64,000 nucleotides of DNA from Chromohalobacter israelensis (GTDB lineage Bacteria > Pseudomonadota > Gammaproteobacteria > Pseudomonadales > Halomonadaceae): the NCBI GenBank assembly GCA_000761475.1, contig JQNW01000004.1, positions 1-64,000 of the forward strand, written 5' to 3'. Positions 26,216 to 34,861 of this stretch are shown here, in pieces (the stretch's first letter is position 1; every line of letters starts with the position of its first letter). Position numbers and translations under genes: made by a program. The notes beneath the pieces are model-generated. The model saw only the letters and a program-made list of their open reading frames with translations. It was not told the origin of the DNA and made no database searches.

Positions 26216-26257
26216 ACGACATGCGCCCGGGCCACATCAGGCCCGGGCGCATGTCGT
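26216..26257. terminator. Bidirectional terminator between sbcB and the pitrilysin gene
   Basis: A perfect 18-bp stem (ACGACATGCGCCCGGGCC with its complement) around a 6-base loop lies between the two convergent stop codons. T-runs are short (TTT after the plus-strand arm), but stem length is exceptional. Confidence 0.8.
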
Positions 26258-26273
26258 TTCGAGCCGCGTACGC

Positions 26274-29099
26274 TCAGTCCCGCGTTGCCGGCAGGGGACG
26301 GAAGGTGTCGACGAGGGACGGGATGTCGCTGGCAGTGGTCCGAGCGTCGTAGTTGACCGTGAGCGGCTGCGAGCGACGCAGACGCTGCCAGGCCTGACGC
26401 ACCGCTTCGGCGTCCAGGGCGTCGACCGTGTCGGCCAGTTTGTCGCGGCGCGCGAAGTCCGGCTCGGCGAAGGCCAGCGTCTGCCAGAGCCGGTCGGTCA
26501 GTTCGCCCAGGCTATTGTCACGCTCCCGCAAGCGGCTGCTGACGGCCGCGCGATAGGGCGCGAGGGCACTGTCGTCGAGGGAGGCCATGCGCGCGTCGAA
26601 GTCCTCCAGGAAGGCCTCCATGCGCTGGGCGATGCGCTGTTTTCCGGTGTCGGGGGACTGCACCAGCATGGCCAGGCCTGGCGCATCCAGTATCGGGGAG
26701 TAGCCGGCCGTGACGATATAGCCCAGTTGCTCCTCGGTGCGCAATCGGGTGTAGAACGGTGCCTCGATCAGCTTGCCGATGACCGCCAGCCGAGCCTGGC
26801 TTTCCAGGCTGCGGTCGGGGCCTTGCAGATAGCGCAGTACGGCGGCGTCGTTGCGCGTGCTGCGGGGGTGCAGGGTCGGCGGCGTCTCGGGGATCGCCAG
26901 CGGCGCCAGGGGCGGTATGTCCTCGGCATGCAGACGAGGGGCGAGGGCGTTGGCGATCTGCAGTCCCTCGCGACGCGCCAGTTCGTCGCTCAGGTTGCCC
27001 ACCGCCATGGCCTGCACGTAGAGGTCGCCGAGGAACGTGGCACGGTAGTCGCGCAGATCCTCGACGTCGAGGGACGACAAGGCGTCGAGCATCGCCGATG
27101 TCGACCATTGGGGACGCAGCAGCGCTTCGCCGAGCGACCGGTACATCTGCTGGTGAAGAGGCGCCTGGGCGGCGTTGCGCCACTGCTGCGACAGCCGGTA
27201 CTTGACGCGCGAGAAACTCGCCTCGCTGATGTCGCCTCGTTTCAGGCGTTCGACGACATCGTTCATCAACCTTGACTGACGGTCGCGCCAGCCGGAGAAG
27301 GTCAGCGTGATGCCCCGTGCGTGGGCATAGGCATCGAAGGATTGTCCGGCCAGGCGAGCGGGGTAGAAGCGTGCATTGAGGCTGTCGGTGATCCAGCCCG
27401 CGAGCAGTCGCGTCAGGGCGGCATTGCGGGCGCTGGCGGAGGTGTCGGGAGACTGCAGGCTGAAGCGCCACTCCACGCGTGGTGTGCCGAAGCGGTCGTT
27501 GGCCAGGTGCCAGAGTTCGACGCTGGGTGCGTCGACGATGGCCTGGGGCCGATCGCCGCTCAAGGCGTGCACCTCGAGGTCCTCGGCGATGAAAGGATTG
27601 CGTGAAGGGAGCTCGAGGCCGTCCAGGGCGCTGGCCTCCGGCCAGGTCTCGACCCGGGTCAGCGTATAGGGGGCGTCGAAGTAGGGCGAGGTGGTCTCGC
27701 CCTCCACGTCCGGCCCGCTGTACACGCGCAACAGGTGCGCGGGCGTCATGTCGGCCAGATAGTCGCGAATGCGGGCGGCGTCGAATCCGTCCATGCGGTA
27801 GGGAGCGTACTGCACATCCTCGAGCGGCACGTGGGCCAGGCGCATGGCCAGCTGGCTCGCCTGCTCGATCGGCTCGCCACGTTGCTGGAAGCGAAAGGCC
27901 TGCTCATTGAGGCGGGCCTGCTCGTCGTAACGCCAGGCCTGGAGCCCTTGCTCGCGGATGCGCTCGATCTGGTCGAACAGGCTGGCCTGAATGCGCGAGA
28001 GATGCTTGGCGCCTTCCGGCGTGAGGCTGATCGAGACGGCGAACAAGGCATGCCGGCCGTCGCCGTTCGTGGTACCCGCCGAGAGGCCATCGGCCCACCC
28101 TTCGCGGCGCAGGGCCGCCAGCAGGCTGCCCTCGCCTTCGTGGCCGAGTAGATTGGCCAGGTACTCGGCAGGCTTGGTGCGGTAGTCCTGCTGCGGGTCG
28201 GGAATCGGGAACAAAAAGCGAACCTCCCGGTCCCGGGACAGGCTCTTGACCGCCAGGCGGGCAGGAAGCTCGGCGTCGGTGACCAGGGGTGTCTCGATCG
28301 CGGTGCGTGTCAGGCCTCGATCGGGAATCTCGGCAAAGCGATCGCGGACCATGGACTCGAGGGTGTCGAGAGACTGGGGGCCGATGACCGTCAAGTGCAT
28401 GACATTGGCCCCGTAGTGGGATTCGTAGAAGTCGATCAGTTTCTCGCGCAGTGAGCGCTCCCCGCCCTGGAGCGTCTCCAGGCTGCCTACTGCAAACCTC
28501 GTCGCCGGGTGTTCGGGGTTGAGGGCGCGATCGGTGGCTTCGTTGATGCGGCGCCCGTCGTCGCGCAGGCGGGCCTGGTATTCGGAGTGCACGGCGTTGC
28601 GCTCGCGCTCGACATACTCGGGGTTGAAGCGCGGGGCGACGAAGAAGCGACTGAAACGGTCCAGGGCTTCGGGCAGGGCCGTCGGTTCGATGTCGAAGTA
28701 GTAATTGGTATCGCGTGAGGCGGTGAAGGCGTTGTGGTCGCCGCCGTGCGCCGAAATGAAATTCTGATAGGCATCGGCCTCGGGATAACGGTCGGTGCCG
28801 AGAAACAGCATGTGCTCGAGAAAGTGTGCCAGGCCGGGCGTGGCGTCGGGATCGTCGCTGCTGCCGACGTCCACGTTCATGGCGGCGGCGGCCTCGTCGG
28901 CTTCCGGGTCGCTGACCAGCAGGATCTCGAGGCCGTTATCGAGCGTCAGCGCCCGGTAGTCGCGCGCATCGTTGGGGCTGGCGATGGGATCGACGACCTT
29001 GGCCACCGGGTCGCTGGCGTACGCCGTCTGAGAGACGGCGAGGAGAAAAAGGCACATGCCGAGCAGCCAGCGGCCGGCACGGGAACGGGATGAAAGCAC
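26274..29099 (-). CDS. ptrA: Pitrilysin-type periplasmic metalloprotease (M16)
   Basis: The 941-residue protein has a signal peptide (about 1-28, ending TAYA). The inverted zinc motif HFLEH places His92, Glu95 and His96; the third ligand is Glu173 in RNAVHSEYQ. Four M16 half-domains follow, as in pitrilysin (protease III, 962 residues in E. coli) and insulin-degrading enzyme, including the C-terminal RTEEQLGYIV substrate-binding block. It should degrade small peptides in the periplasm. It lies 17 bases upstream of nothing on its own strand except the SRAP gene ahead of it: the SRAP stop is 16 bases before this start, so the two may be co-transcribed. Confidence 0.92.
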   Translation of the reverse strand: MLSSRSRAGRWLLGMCLFLLAVSQTAYASDPVAKVVDPIASPNDARDYRALTLDNGLEILLVSDPEADEAAAAMNVDVGSSDDPDATPGLAHFLEHMLFLGTDRYPEADAYQNFISAHGGDHNAFTASRDTNYYFDIEPTALPEALDRFSRFFVAPRFNPEYVERERNAVHSEYQARLRDDGRRINEATDRALNPEHPATRFAVGSLETLQGGERSLREKLIDFYESHYGANVMHLTVIGPQSLDTLESMVRDRFAEIPDRGLTRTAIETPLVTDAELPARLAVKSLSRDREVRFLFPIPDPQQDYRTKPAEYLANLLGHEGEGSLLAALRREGWADGLSAGTTNGDGRHALFAVSISLTPEGAKHLSRIQASLFDQIERIREQGLQAWRYDEQARLNEQAFRFQQRGEPIEQASQLAMRLAHVPLEDVQYAPYRMDGFDAARIRDYLADMTPAHLLRVYSGPDVEGETTSPYFDAPYTLTRVETWPEASALDGLELPSRNPFIAEDLEVHALSGDRPQAIVDAPSVELWHLANDRFGTPRVEWRFSLQSPDTSASARNAALTRLLAGWITDSLNARFYPARLAGQSFDAYAHARGITLTFSGWRDRQSRLMNDVVERLKRGDISEASFSRVKYRLSQQWRNAAQAPLHQQMYRSLGEALLRPQWSTSAMLDALSSLDVEDLRDYRATFLGDLYVQAMAVGNLSDELARREGLQIANALAPRLHAEDIPPLAPLAIPETPPTLHPRSTRNDAAVLRYLQGPDRSLESQARLAVIGKLIEAPFYTRLRTEEQLGYIVTAGYSPILDAPGLAMLVQSPDTGKQRIAQRMEAFLEDFDARMASLDDSALAPYRAAVSSRLRERDNSLGELTDRLWQTLAFAEPDFARRDKLADTVDALDAEAVRQAWQRLRRSQPLTVNYDARTTASDIPSLVDTFRPLPATRD

Positions 29100-29115
29100 G
29101 ATGATGGCTCCTTGT

Positions 29116-29787
29116 TCAGTGATGCCAGTAGGTCATCGGACCGGTGGGATGACCGCAGGCCCAATCCTGGTGCGATGGATCGTTGACACGTCTTGATACA
29201 GGAAAAGCGCCCAACAGTTCCAAGGGCGCGGGAGTGAGCATGGCACGCGCGTCATCGAGCGGCGTCGCGGGGTCTAGCCAGCGGGGCGCATCCCGGGCGT
29301 CGATGACTGCCGGAAAGCGGTCGCTCAAGGGCGTCAGCATGAGGTTGGCGGGGACCGTGACCAGGGCCGCGGAATCCGTGAATTCGGTCAGCGTGGTGTG
29401 GTAACGGCACCAGACCCCGGCCAGCAACAGCGGTGCACGATCGACGCGAGTGACCAGGAACGGCTGTTTCATGCGTGGCTGCGGCTTCCATACATAGACC
29501 CCGGCGACCGGGATCAGGCAGCGACGTGCCTGGAACGCCTCGCGGAACATGGGGCGTTGTTCGAGCGACTCGGCGCGTGCGCAGTGGGGGGCATGGTCCA
29601 GCACCTTGAGCCAGGGCGGTGTCAGCCCCCAGAATGCCGTGGCCCAATGCGCCTCGCCCTGCCCATGTCGAATGATCGACAGGGGACGGCGCGGCGCCAG
29701 ATTGGGCCCCACGATCGGCGTGACCTCCTGACGCAATGCGTCGAGCGGCGGCGTTGTCCAGGGCTTGATATAGAGACGGCCGGCCAT
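29116..29787 (-). CDS. SRAP (YedK/HMCES) family protein lacking all catalytic residues
   Basis: The 223-residue protein has the SRAP fold: MAGRLYIKP at the N terminus, ATAFWGLTPPWLK, HCARAESLEQRPMFREAF, RRCLIPVAGVYVWK and PVSRRVNDPS. In YedK/HMCES, Cys2 forms the thiazolidine crosslink with abasic sites in single-stranded DNA, helped by Asn75, Glu105 and His160 (E. coli numbering). Here position 2 is Ala, and the equivalents are Cys69, Val99 and Ser155, so all four are changed. The start is secure (GAGGAGAGCGC before ATG), so the Cys was not missed by a wrong start. It may bind DNA without crosslinking or have another role. It lies just ahead of the pitrilysin gene. Confidence 0.88.
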   Translation of the reverse strand: MAGRLYIKPWTTPPLDALRQEVTPIVGPNLAPRRPLSIIRHGQGEAHWATAFWGLTPPWLKVLDHAPHCARAESLEQRPMFREAFQARRCLIPVAGVYVWKPQPRMKQPFLVTRVDRAPLLLAGVWCRYHTTLTEFTDSAALVTVPANLMLTPLSDRFPAVIDARDAPRWLDPATPLDDARAMLTPAPLELLGAFPVSRRVNDPSHQDWACGHPTGPMTYWHH

Positions 29788-29989
29788 GCGCTCTCCTCGC
29801 GGTTGGGCGCGTCAGGGTAAGCCAAGCCGACGGGGGCTTGCCAGCGCTGCTTTTGATATCCGGCAAGCTTGTGACTTGCGTTTGCGTGCGTTCCCGATAT
29901 GCTGGGGGAAACGCTGTTCGACCATGCGCGGCTCGAACTCTTGCACTCGACGGGAGACGAGATCGCGCCTGCTCATCATGAGGAATCCG

Positions 29990-30604
29990 ATGGCTCGTCC
30001 CAGACAGCATGCACCCGAGGTGCTGCATGGCCAGGTCATGGCGGTGTGTGACGCCTGGCTGCGCGATAATCCCGTGCATACGCTGTCGTTGCGCTCCCTG
30101 GCGCGCGAAGTGGGATGCGCGCCGAGCACCTTGCTCAAGCTCTACGGCAGCTTCGGCAACCTGCTGCAATACGTCAACGTCGAGACGCTGGGACGTTTGC
30201 GGGCGGCCATGGAAGGGCTCGAGGGCACCGACCCCGAGCCGCGTCTCAAGGCGCTGGCCACCGCGTACTGGATGTACGCGCAGCACGAGCCCTACCGCTG
30301 GCAGATGCTGTTCGACTATCCGCTGGCTCAGGAAGGCGAACTGGATCAGCGCCAGAACGACATGATCGAAGGGCTGTTCGTGCGTGTCGAGGCGGCCCTG
30401 ACCGAGTACCAGCCCCGCATGGGCGAGCTCGAGGCCCGACGCATGGCGCGCACCCTGTGGGGCAGCGTGCATGGTCTGGTGCAACTGGGCCTCAGCGAGC
30501 GCCTGGGAGTCTGGCAGGGGCAGTCGCTGGAGGTCACGGCGCTGCTCGATCAATTGCTGACCACTACCTTGATGGGGCTCAAGTACGGTCCGAGAGAGCC
30601 GTGA
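29990..30604 (+). CDS. TetR-family transcriptional regulator
   Basis: The 204-residue protein has an N-terminal helix-turn-helix (about 8-60: LSLRSLAREVGCAPSTLLKLYGSFGNLLQYV) and a C-terminal ligand-binding domain with a WHG-type region (MARTLWGSVHGLVQLGL) of the TetR_C_13/WHG class. I chose the ATG at 29990, which has GAGGAA six bases upstream; ATGs further up are unsupported. Its stop overlaps the start of the transporter/acyltransferase gene as GTGA, so it probably controls that gene and responds to a lipid or acyl-CoA ligand. The ligand is inferred only from context. Confidence 0.85.
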   Translation: MARPRQHAPEVLHGQVMAVCDAWLRDNPVHTLSLRSLAREVGCAPSTLLKLYGSFGNLLQYVNVETLGRLRAAMEGLEGTDPEPRLKALATAYWMYAQHEPYRWQMLFDYPLAQEGELDQRQNDMIEGLFVRVEAALTEYQPRMGELEARRMARTLWGSVHGLVQLGLSERLGVWQGQSLEVTALLDQLLTTTLMGLKYGPREP

Positions 30605-32487
30605 TCCCGCAACTGCTTACCCAACGGCGTTTCGCTCCCTTCTTCTGGACCCAGGCTCTGGGCGCGTTCAACGACAATGTCTTCAAGAACGTGCTGCTGC
30701 TGCTGCTCACCTTCGTGGCCGTGCCGCGTTACGGCTGGGACACGGGGCTGCTCAACAACCTTGCTGCAGGCCTTTTCATTCTGCCCTTCCTGCTGTTTTC
30801 CGCGTGGGGCGGCCTGCTGGCCGACCGTCTCGACAAGCAGCGCCTGATTCGTCGCCTCAAGCTGCTCGAGCTCGTCACCATGTGCGTGGCGGCCGCCGCC
30901 GTGTGGTACGAGGCCTATCTCCTGCTGCTGGCGCTGCTGTTCATGATGGGCACCCAGTCGGCGCTCTTCGGCCCGGTCAAGTACGCCATCCTGCCGCAGC
31001 ATCTGTCGGCGACCGAGCTGGTCAAGGGCAATGCCTGGGTCAGTCTGGGCACCTTCCTGTCGATATTGCTGGGAACGCTGCTGGCCGGCCTGCTGGCCGC
31101 CCTGGACGGCGCCTGGGCGCGTGGCGCGATCGCCGTCACCCTGGTGTCGCTGGCGTTGCTCGGCTGCCTTGCCAGCCTGTGGGTGCCCAGTGCCCCCTCC
31201 AGTCAGGAAGGAGCGATCCAGTGGCGACCCTGGCGCGGAGCGTGCGAGGTCATGCGCGATGCCTGGCGCGAGCCGCGAGTGTTTCGTGCCTTGCTGGGTA
31301 TCAGCCTGTTCTGGTTCCTGGGGGCCTGTTACCTGACGCAGCTGCCGGCCTGGACGCGGGATGTCGTGCACGGCAACGAGGCCGTCGTCAGCGCCTTGCT
31401 GGCGGCATTCGCGCTCGGGGTGGGGGCCGGTGCGCTGCTGTGTGCGCGCCTGTCGGCCGGGCGACTGGAAGTCGGTCTGGTACCGGCGGGGGCCATGATC
31501 TTTGGTCTGGCCGGGCTGGACCTGGGGCTGAGCCAGCCGCTGGCGGGCAACGACTCGGGCCTGGCGGCCTTGAGCCTGGTGCCGGCATTCTGGCACCAGA
31601 TGCTCGATCTCGCGGCGATCGGCCTGGGCGGTGGCCTCTACATCGTCCCGCTGTACACGCTGATCCAGCTGGAAAGCCGCGATGACCATCGTGCTCGCAT
31701 GATCGCCGCCAACAATATCCTCAATGCCTTGTTCATGGTGCTGGCGGCGGCCTTCGGGGTGGTGATGCTGACCCTGGTCGGTGCGTCGCTCAACGCCTTC
31801 ATGCTGGCGCTTTCGGCAATCTCGCTGACCCTGGCGGCGGCGATCTTGTGCTGCGTGCCACGCCCCGTGCTGCGCCTGTCGATCTTCGTGCTGATCCGTG
31901 TGCTCTACCGGCTGCGCTTTCGCGGGCGCCAGGCCGTCCCCGCCCGGGGCGCGGCGCTCGTGGTGTGCAACCATGTCAGCTTCATGGACGCATTGATCCT
32001 GGGTGGCGGTTGTCCGCGTCCGCTGCGGTTCTTGATGGATCGCCCGATCTACGAGTCCCGCTGGCTCAACTGGTTCTTCCGCATCGCCGGTGCGATTCCG
32101 GTGGATTCGGAGCGCTGCGACCCGGGCGGCGTGCGCCGGGCCCTGGACGAGGTGAGCCATGCCCTGCGCCAGGGCGAGGTCGTCATGCTGTTTCCGGAAG
32201 GGCGGCTGACGCCCGATGGCAAGGTGCATCGGTTCCGGCGCGGCATCGACATCATCCTGGCCCGCGACCCGGTCCCCGTGGTGCCTGCCGGTCTGGCCGG
32301 CCTGTGGGGGTCATGGACCTCGAACCGTGGCGGCAAGGCGCTGACCAAGTGGCCGCGCCGTTTCCGGGCCCGCGTGGCGCTGTACTTCGGCGACCCCATT
32401 CCCGCGGAGCGGGCGACACGCGACGAGATGACGCGGCATGTCGTGGCGCTCAAGGCTAGGGCGGAGGCCGAGATCGGGGTGGCCTAG
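30601..32487 (+). CDS. LplT-like transporter fused to a PlsC-type acyltransferase
   Basis: The 628-residue protein starts with GTG at 30601, overlapping the TetR stop. Residues about 1-410 form a major facilitator transporter of the LplT type (FAPFFWTQALGAFNDNVFKN is the family signature). Residues about 430-625 are a glycerophospholipid acyltransferase with the catalytic NHVSFMD (Asn457-Asp463) and FPEGRLT (531-537) motifs. In E. coli, LplT flips lysophospholipids inward and the separate Aas protein reacylates them. Here both are one chain, and the acyl-ACP synthetase domain of Aas is missing, so the acyl donor must come ready-made (acyl-ACP or acyl-CoA). The gene ends by sharing CTAG with the convergent corB stop. 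Confidence 0.88.
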   Translation: MIPQLLTQRRFAPFFWTQALGAFNDNVFKNVLLLLLTFVAVPRYGWDTGLLNNLAAGLFILPFLLFSAWGGLLADRLDKQRLIRRLKLLELVTMCVAAAAVWYEAYLLLLALLFMMGTQSALFGPVKYAILPQHLSATELVKGNAWVSLGTFLSILLGTLLAGLLAALDGAWARGAIAVTLVSLALLGCLASLWVPSAPSSQEGAIQWRPWRGACEVMRDAWREPRVFRALLGISLFWFLGACYLTQLPAWTRDVVHGNEAVVSALLAAFALGVGAGALLCARLSAGRLEVGLVPAGAMIFGLAGLDLGLSQPLAGNDSGLAALSLVPAFWHQMLDLAAIGLGGGLYIVPLYTLIQLESRDDHRARMIAANNILNALFMVLAAAFGVVMLTLVGASLNAFMLALSAISLTLAAAILCCVPRPVLRLSIFVLIRVLYRLRFRGRQAVPARGAALVVCNHVSFMDALILGGGCPRPLRFLMDRPIYESRWLNWFFRIAGAIPVDSERCDPGGVRRALDEVSHALRQGEVVMLFPEGRLTPDGKVHRFRRGIDIILARDPVPVVPAGLAGLWGSWTSNRGGKALTKWPRRFRARVALYFGDPIPAERATRDEMTRHVVALKARAEAEIGVA

Positions 32488-33767
32488 CCCAGGGATCGGG
32501 TGCGGCGTGCGGACTGCCAGCACCGCGCCGAGGTGATCAGGTTGTCCTTGATCTGCAGGATTTCCATGCGGATCGCGCCCAGCTGCAGGCAGGCGGGCGC
32601 GTCGGGGAAGGCCTCCAGGTGCTCGAGGATCAGGCCGTTGAGGGTCTTGGGCCCATCGGTAGGCAACTGCCAGGCGAGCACCTTGTTGATATCGCGAATG
32701 TTGGTCGTGCCCTCGATGATGTAGCTGCCGTCGTCCTGCGGGTGGATCTCGCGATGGGTGGCGGCTTCGTCGGTGGTGAATTCGCCGACGATCTCCTCGA
32801 GGATGTCTTCCAGCGTCGCCAGCCCTTCCACGTCGCCATATTCGTCGACCACGATGCCGATGCGCCGCTTGTGCTGCTGAAAGTTGAGCAGTTGCGTGTG
32901 CAGCGGGGTCGATTCCGGAATGAAGTAGGGCTCCCGGGCCTCCTGCACGATGGCGGCCTTGGTGACCTCGGGCTTGGAGAGGAAACGGGCGGCGTTGCGC
33001 AAGTGCAGAATGCCGATGATGTTGTTGATGTCGCCTTTGTACACCGGCACCCGCGTGTGCTGGCTGGAGCGGATCTGGGCGAGAATCGTCTCGAGGTCGT
33101 CGTCGAGGTCGATGCCGGCGATTTCCTGACGCGGCACCATGATGTCGTTGACGGTGACGTTCTCCAGGTCGAGGATCGACAGCAGCATCGTCTGGTGGCG
33201 ACGTGGAATCATGGTGCCGGCTTCGTGCACTACCGTACGCAGTTCGTCGCGGGTCAGGTTGTCGGCGCTGCCATCGATGTCGCGGATGCCCAGCAGGCGC
33301 AGCAGGCCGTTGGAAATGGCGTTGACCAGCCACACGAACGGATAGAACAGCTTGAGCAGCGGTTCGAGGGCCACCGACGCGGGGTACGCGATGCGTTCGG
33401 GCTTGACGGCGGCGAAGGTCTTGGGCGTGACCTCGGCGAAGATCAGGATCACGATGGTCAACGCCGCCGTGGCGATGGCCGGCCCGGAGACATCGCCGAA
33501 GAAGTGAATGGCGATGATCGTGGCAATCGACGCCGCGAGATTGTTGACGAAGTTGTTGCCGATGAGGATGACGCCGATGAGGCGGTCGGGGCGACTGAGC
33601 AGTCGCAGCACGCGCTTGGCCGCGCGCTCGCCGCTATTGGCCTGATGCGACAGGCGGTAGCGGTTGATCGACATCATCCCGGTTTCCGAACTGGAGAAGA
33701 AGGCGGATAGGCAAATGAGCACGAGCAGCAGCGTCAGCAGCAGCCCCAAGGGTATGTCATCGCTCAA
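32484..33767 (-). CDS. corB: CorB/HlyC-CorC-type CNNM transporter
   Basis: The 427-residue protein has an N-terminal DUF21/CNNM membrane domain (about 1-185) with ALTIVILIFAEVTPKTFA, then a pair of CBS domains (about 205-330: DIMVPRQEIAGIDL and RRIGIVVDEYGDVEGLATLEDILEEIVGE), and a C-terminal CorC_HlyC domain (about 345-415). The family (CorB, YfjD) takes part in magnesium and cobalt transport. In gammaproteobacteria it neighbours ypjD and ffh, as here. The stop overlaps the convergent acyltransferase stop in the palindrome CTAG. Confidence 0.92.
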   Translation of the reverse strand: MSDDIPLGLLLTLLLVLICLSAFFSSSETGMMSINRYRLSHQANSGERAAKRVLRLLSRPDRLIGVILIGNNFVNNLAASIATIIAIHFFGDVSGPAIATAALTIVILIFAEVTPKTFAAVKPERIAYPASVALEPLLKLFYPFVWLVNAISNGLLRLLGIRDIDGSADNLTRDELRTVVHEAGTMIPRRHQTMLLSILDLENVTVNDIMVPRQEIAGIDLDDDLETILAQIRSSQHTRVPVYKGDINNIIGILHLRNAARFLSKPEVTKAAIVQEAREPYFIPESTPLHTQLLNFQQHKRRIGIVVDEYGDVEGLATLEDILEEIVGEFTTDEAATHREIHPQDDGSYIIEGTTNIRDINKVLAWQLPTDGPKTLNGLILEHLEAFPDAPACLQLGAIRMEILQIKDNLITSARCWQSARRTRSLG

Positions 33768-33845
33768 GGTGGAGAGGTCCTCGCTTGAAAGCCAACATCG
33801 TTTGTAGGGATTCCCCCCGGGGGTGTCAAGGCGACCTCTGGGCTA

Positions 33846-34646
33846 TCACACGTCGTGGAAGACGAGCTGCAGTGCGACCTTGGTGCCGAAGTAGCCGAGC
33901 ACCAGCAGCAGGCAGCCGCCCAGCGTCCAGCGCACGGCGCGCGCGCCGCGCCAGCCCAGCCAGTGACGCCCGATGAGCAGGCCGGTGAAGACCATCCAGG
34001 CGGCCAGCGAGAACACCGTCTTGTGCACGAGATGCTGCGCGAACAGGTTGTCGATGAAGATGAAGCCGCTGACGATCGCCGCGGTGAGCAGCAGCAGGCC
34101 GGCGCCGATCAGCTCGAACAGCAGGCGTTCCATGCTGGTCAGGGCAGGCAGCACCTGAACGATGCCGCGCGTATGCCGGCGCTTGAGTGCGTGATTTTGC
34201 AGCGCGACCAGCATGGCTTGCACGGCGGCGATGCTGAGCAATGCCGAGGCCACGCTCGACGTCAGGATATGAAAGACGATGCCGGGCGAGACGTTGGCCT
34301 CGACCATGTGGCTGGGGAACAGCATCAGCGCGATCAGGGTCAGCGCCGCCAGTGGAAAGAGACCGGCTCCGACGCTCAATAACGGCTTGAGCAGGCTGAC
34401 GGCGATCAACAGCGCCGCGATCAGCCAGCTGAACAGCGACGCGCTCTCGAAAAGCCCCAGGTGCAGCCCGTGACCGAGAAAGACGCTGTGGGCCACGACC
34501 ACGGCGTGCGCGCTGACCGCAAGCAGGCCCAGCGAGCGCACGAGCGCCGCTCGGGGCGCCACGCGCCTGGCGAGCGCCAGCGCTTGCCAGCCTCCTGCGG
34601 CGAGATAACAGACAATGGCGAGAATCGCAAAAGGCAGCGCCTGCAT
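33846..34646 (-). CDS. ypjD: YpjD, CcsA/CcmC-like cytochrome c assembly membrane protein
   Basis: The 266-residue protein has about eight hydrophobic segments and the CcsA-type core near VEANVSPGIVFHILTSSVASALL and GLLLLTAAIVSGFIF, with conserved histidines (HILTSS, HLVHKTVFS) that could handle haem. It belongs to the CcsA/CcmC superfamily branch found next to ffh and corB in many gammaproteobacteria. Its exact role is not proven; cytochrome c maturation uses other proteins too. It is divergent from ffh. Confidence 0.88.
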   Translation of the reverse strand: MQALPFAILAIVCYLAAGGWQALALARRVAPRAALVRSLGLLAVSAHAVVVAHSVFLGHGLHLGLFESASLFSWLIAALLIAVSLLKPLLSVGAGLFPLAALTLIALMLFPSHMVEANVSPGIVFHILTSSVASALLSIAAVQAMLVALQNHALKRRHTRGIVQVLPALTSMERLLFELIGAGLLLLTAAIVSGFIFIDNLFAQHLVHKTVFSLAAWMVFTGLLIGRHWLGWRGARAVRWTLGGCLLLVLGYFGTKVALQLVFHDV

Positions 34647-34733
34647 CGGTGGCCAATCCCTGCGCCGGTCGGCGTCGAAGATAAATTGAAGTACCCCATT
34701 GTGGCCGTGCCACGTGGGCTCGGGAGCGTTACT

Positions 34734-34764
34734 ATAGCGAATCCCCGCGCCATAGCGAATCCCC
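34734..34764. repeat. Tandem direct repeat ATAGCGAATCCCC (x2, 18-base period)
   Basis: Two perfect 13-base copies (34734-34746 and 34752-34764) lie in the divergent ypjD-ffh spacer. On the minus strand the first copy includes TATAGT, a possible -10 for ypjD. Confidence 0.7.
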
Positions 34765-34793
34765 TGCGTCGTCCGGGCATTGCCACGGGTGCA

Positions 34794-34822
34794 TGGAGAC
34801 CATCGCTACGAACGCGTATAAT
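34794..34822 (+). promoter_or_regulatory. Promoter of ffh
   Basis: A perfect TATAAT (34817-34822) lies 17 bases after TGGAGA (34794-34799, 4 of 6 matches), 39 bases before the ffh ATG. Confidence 0.7.
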
Positions 34823-34861
34823 CGCCGTTTCATGCCTAGGCAATTCCTGCCGGAGAGCGCC

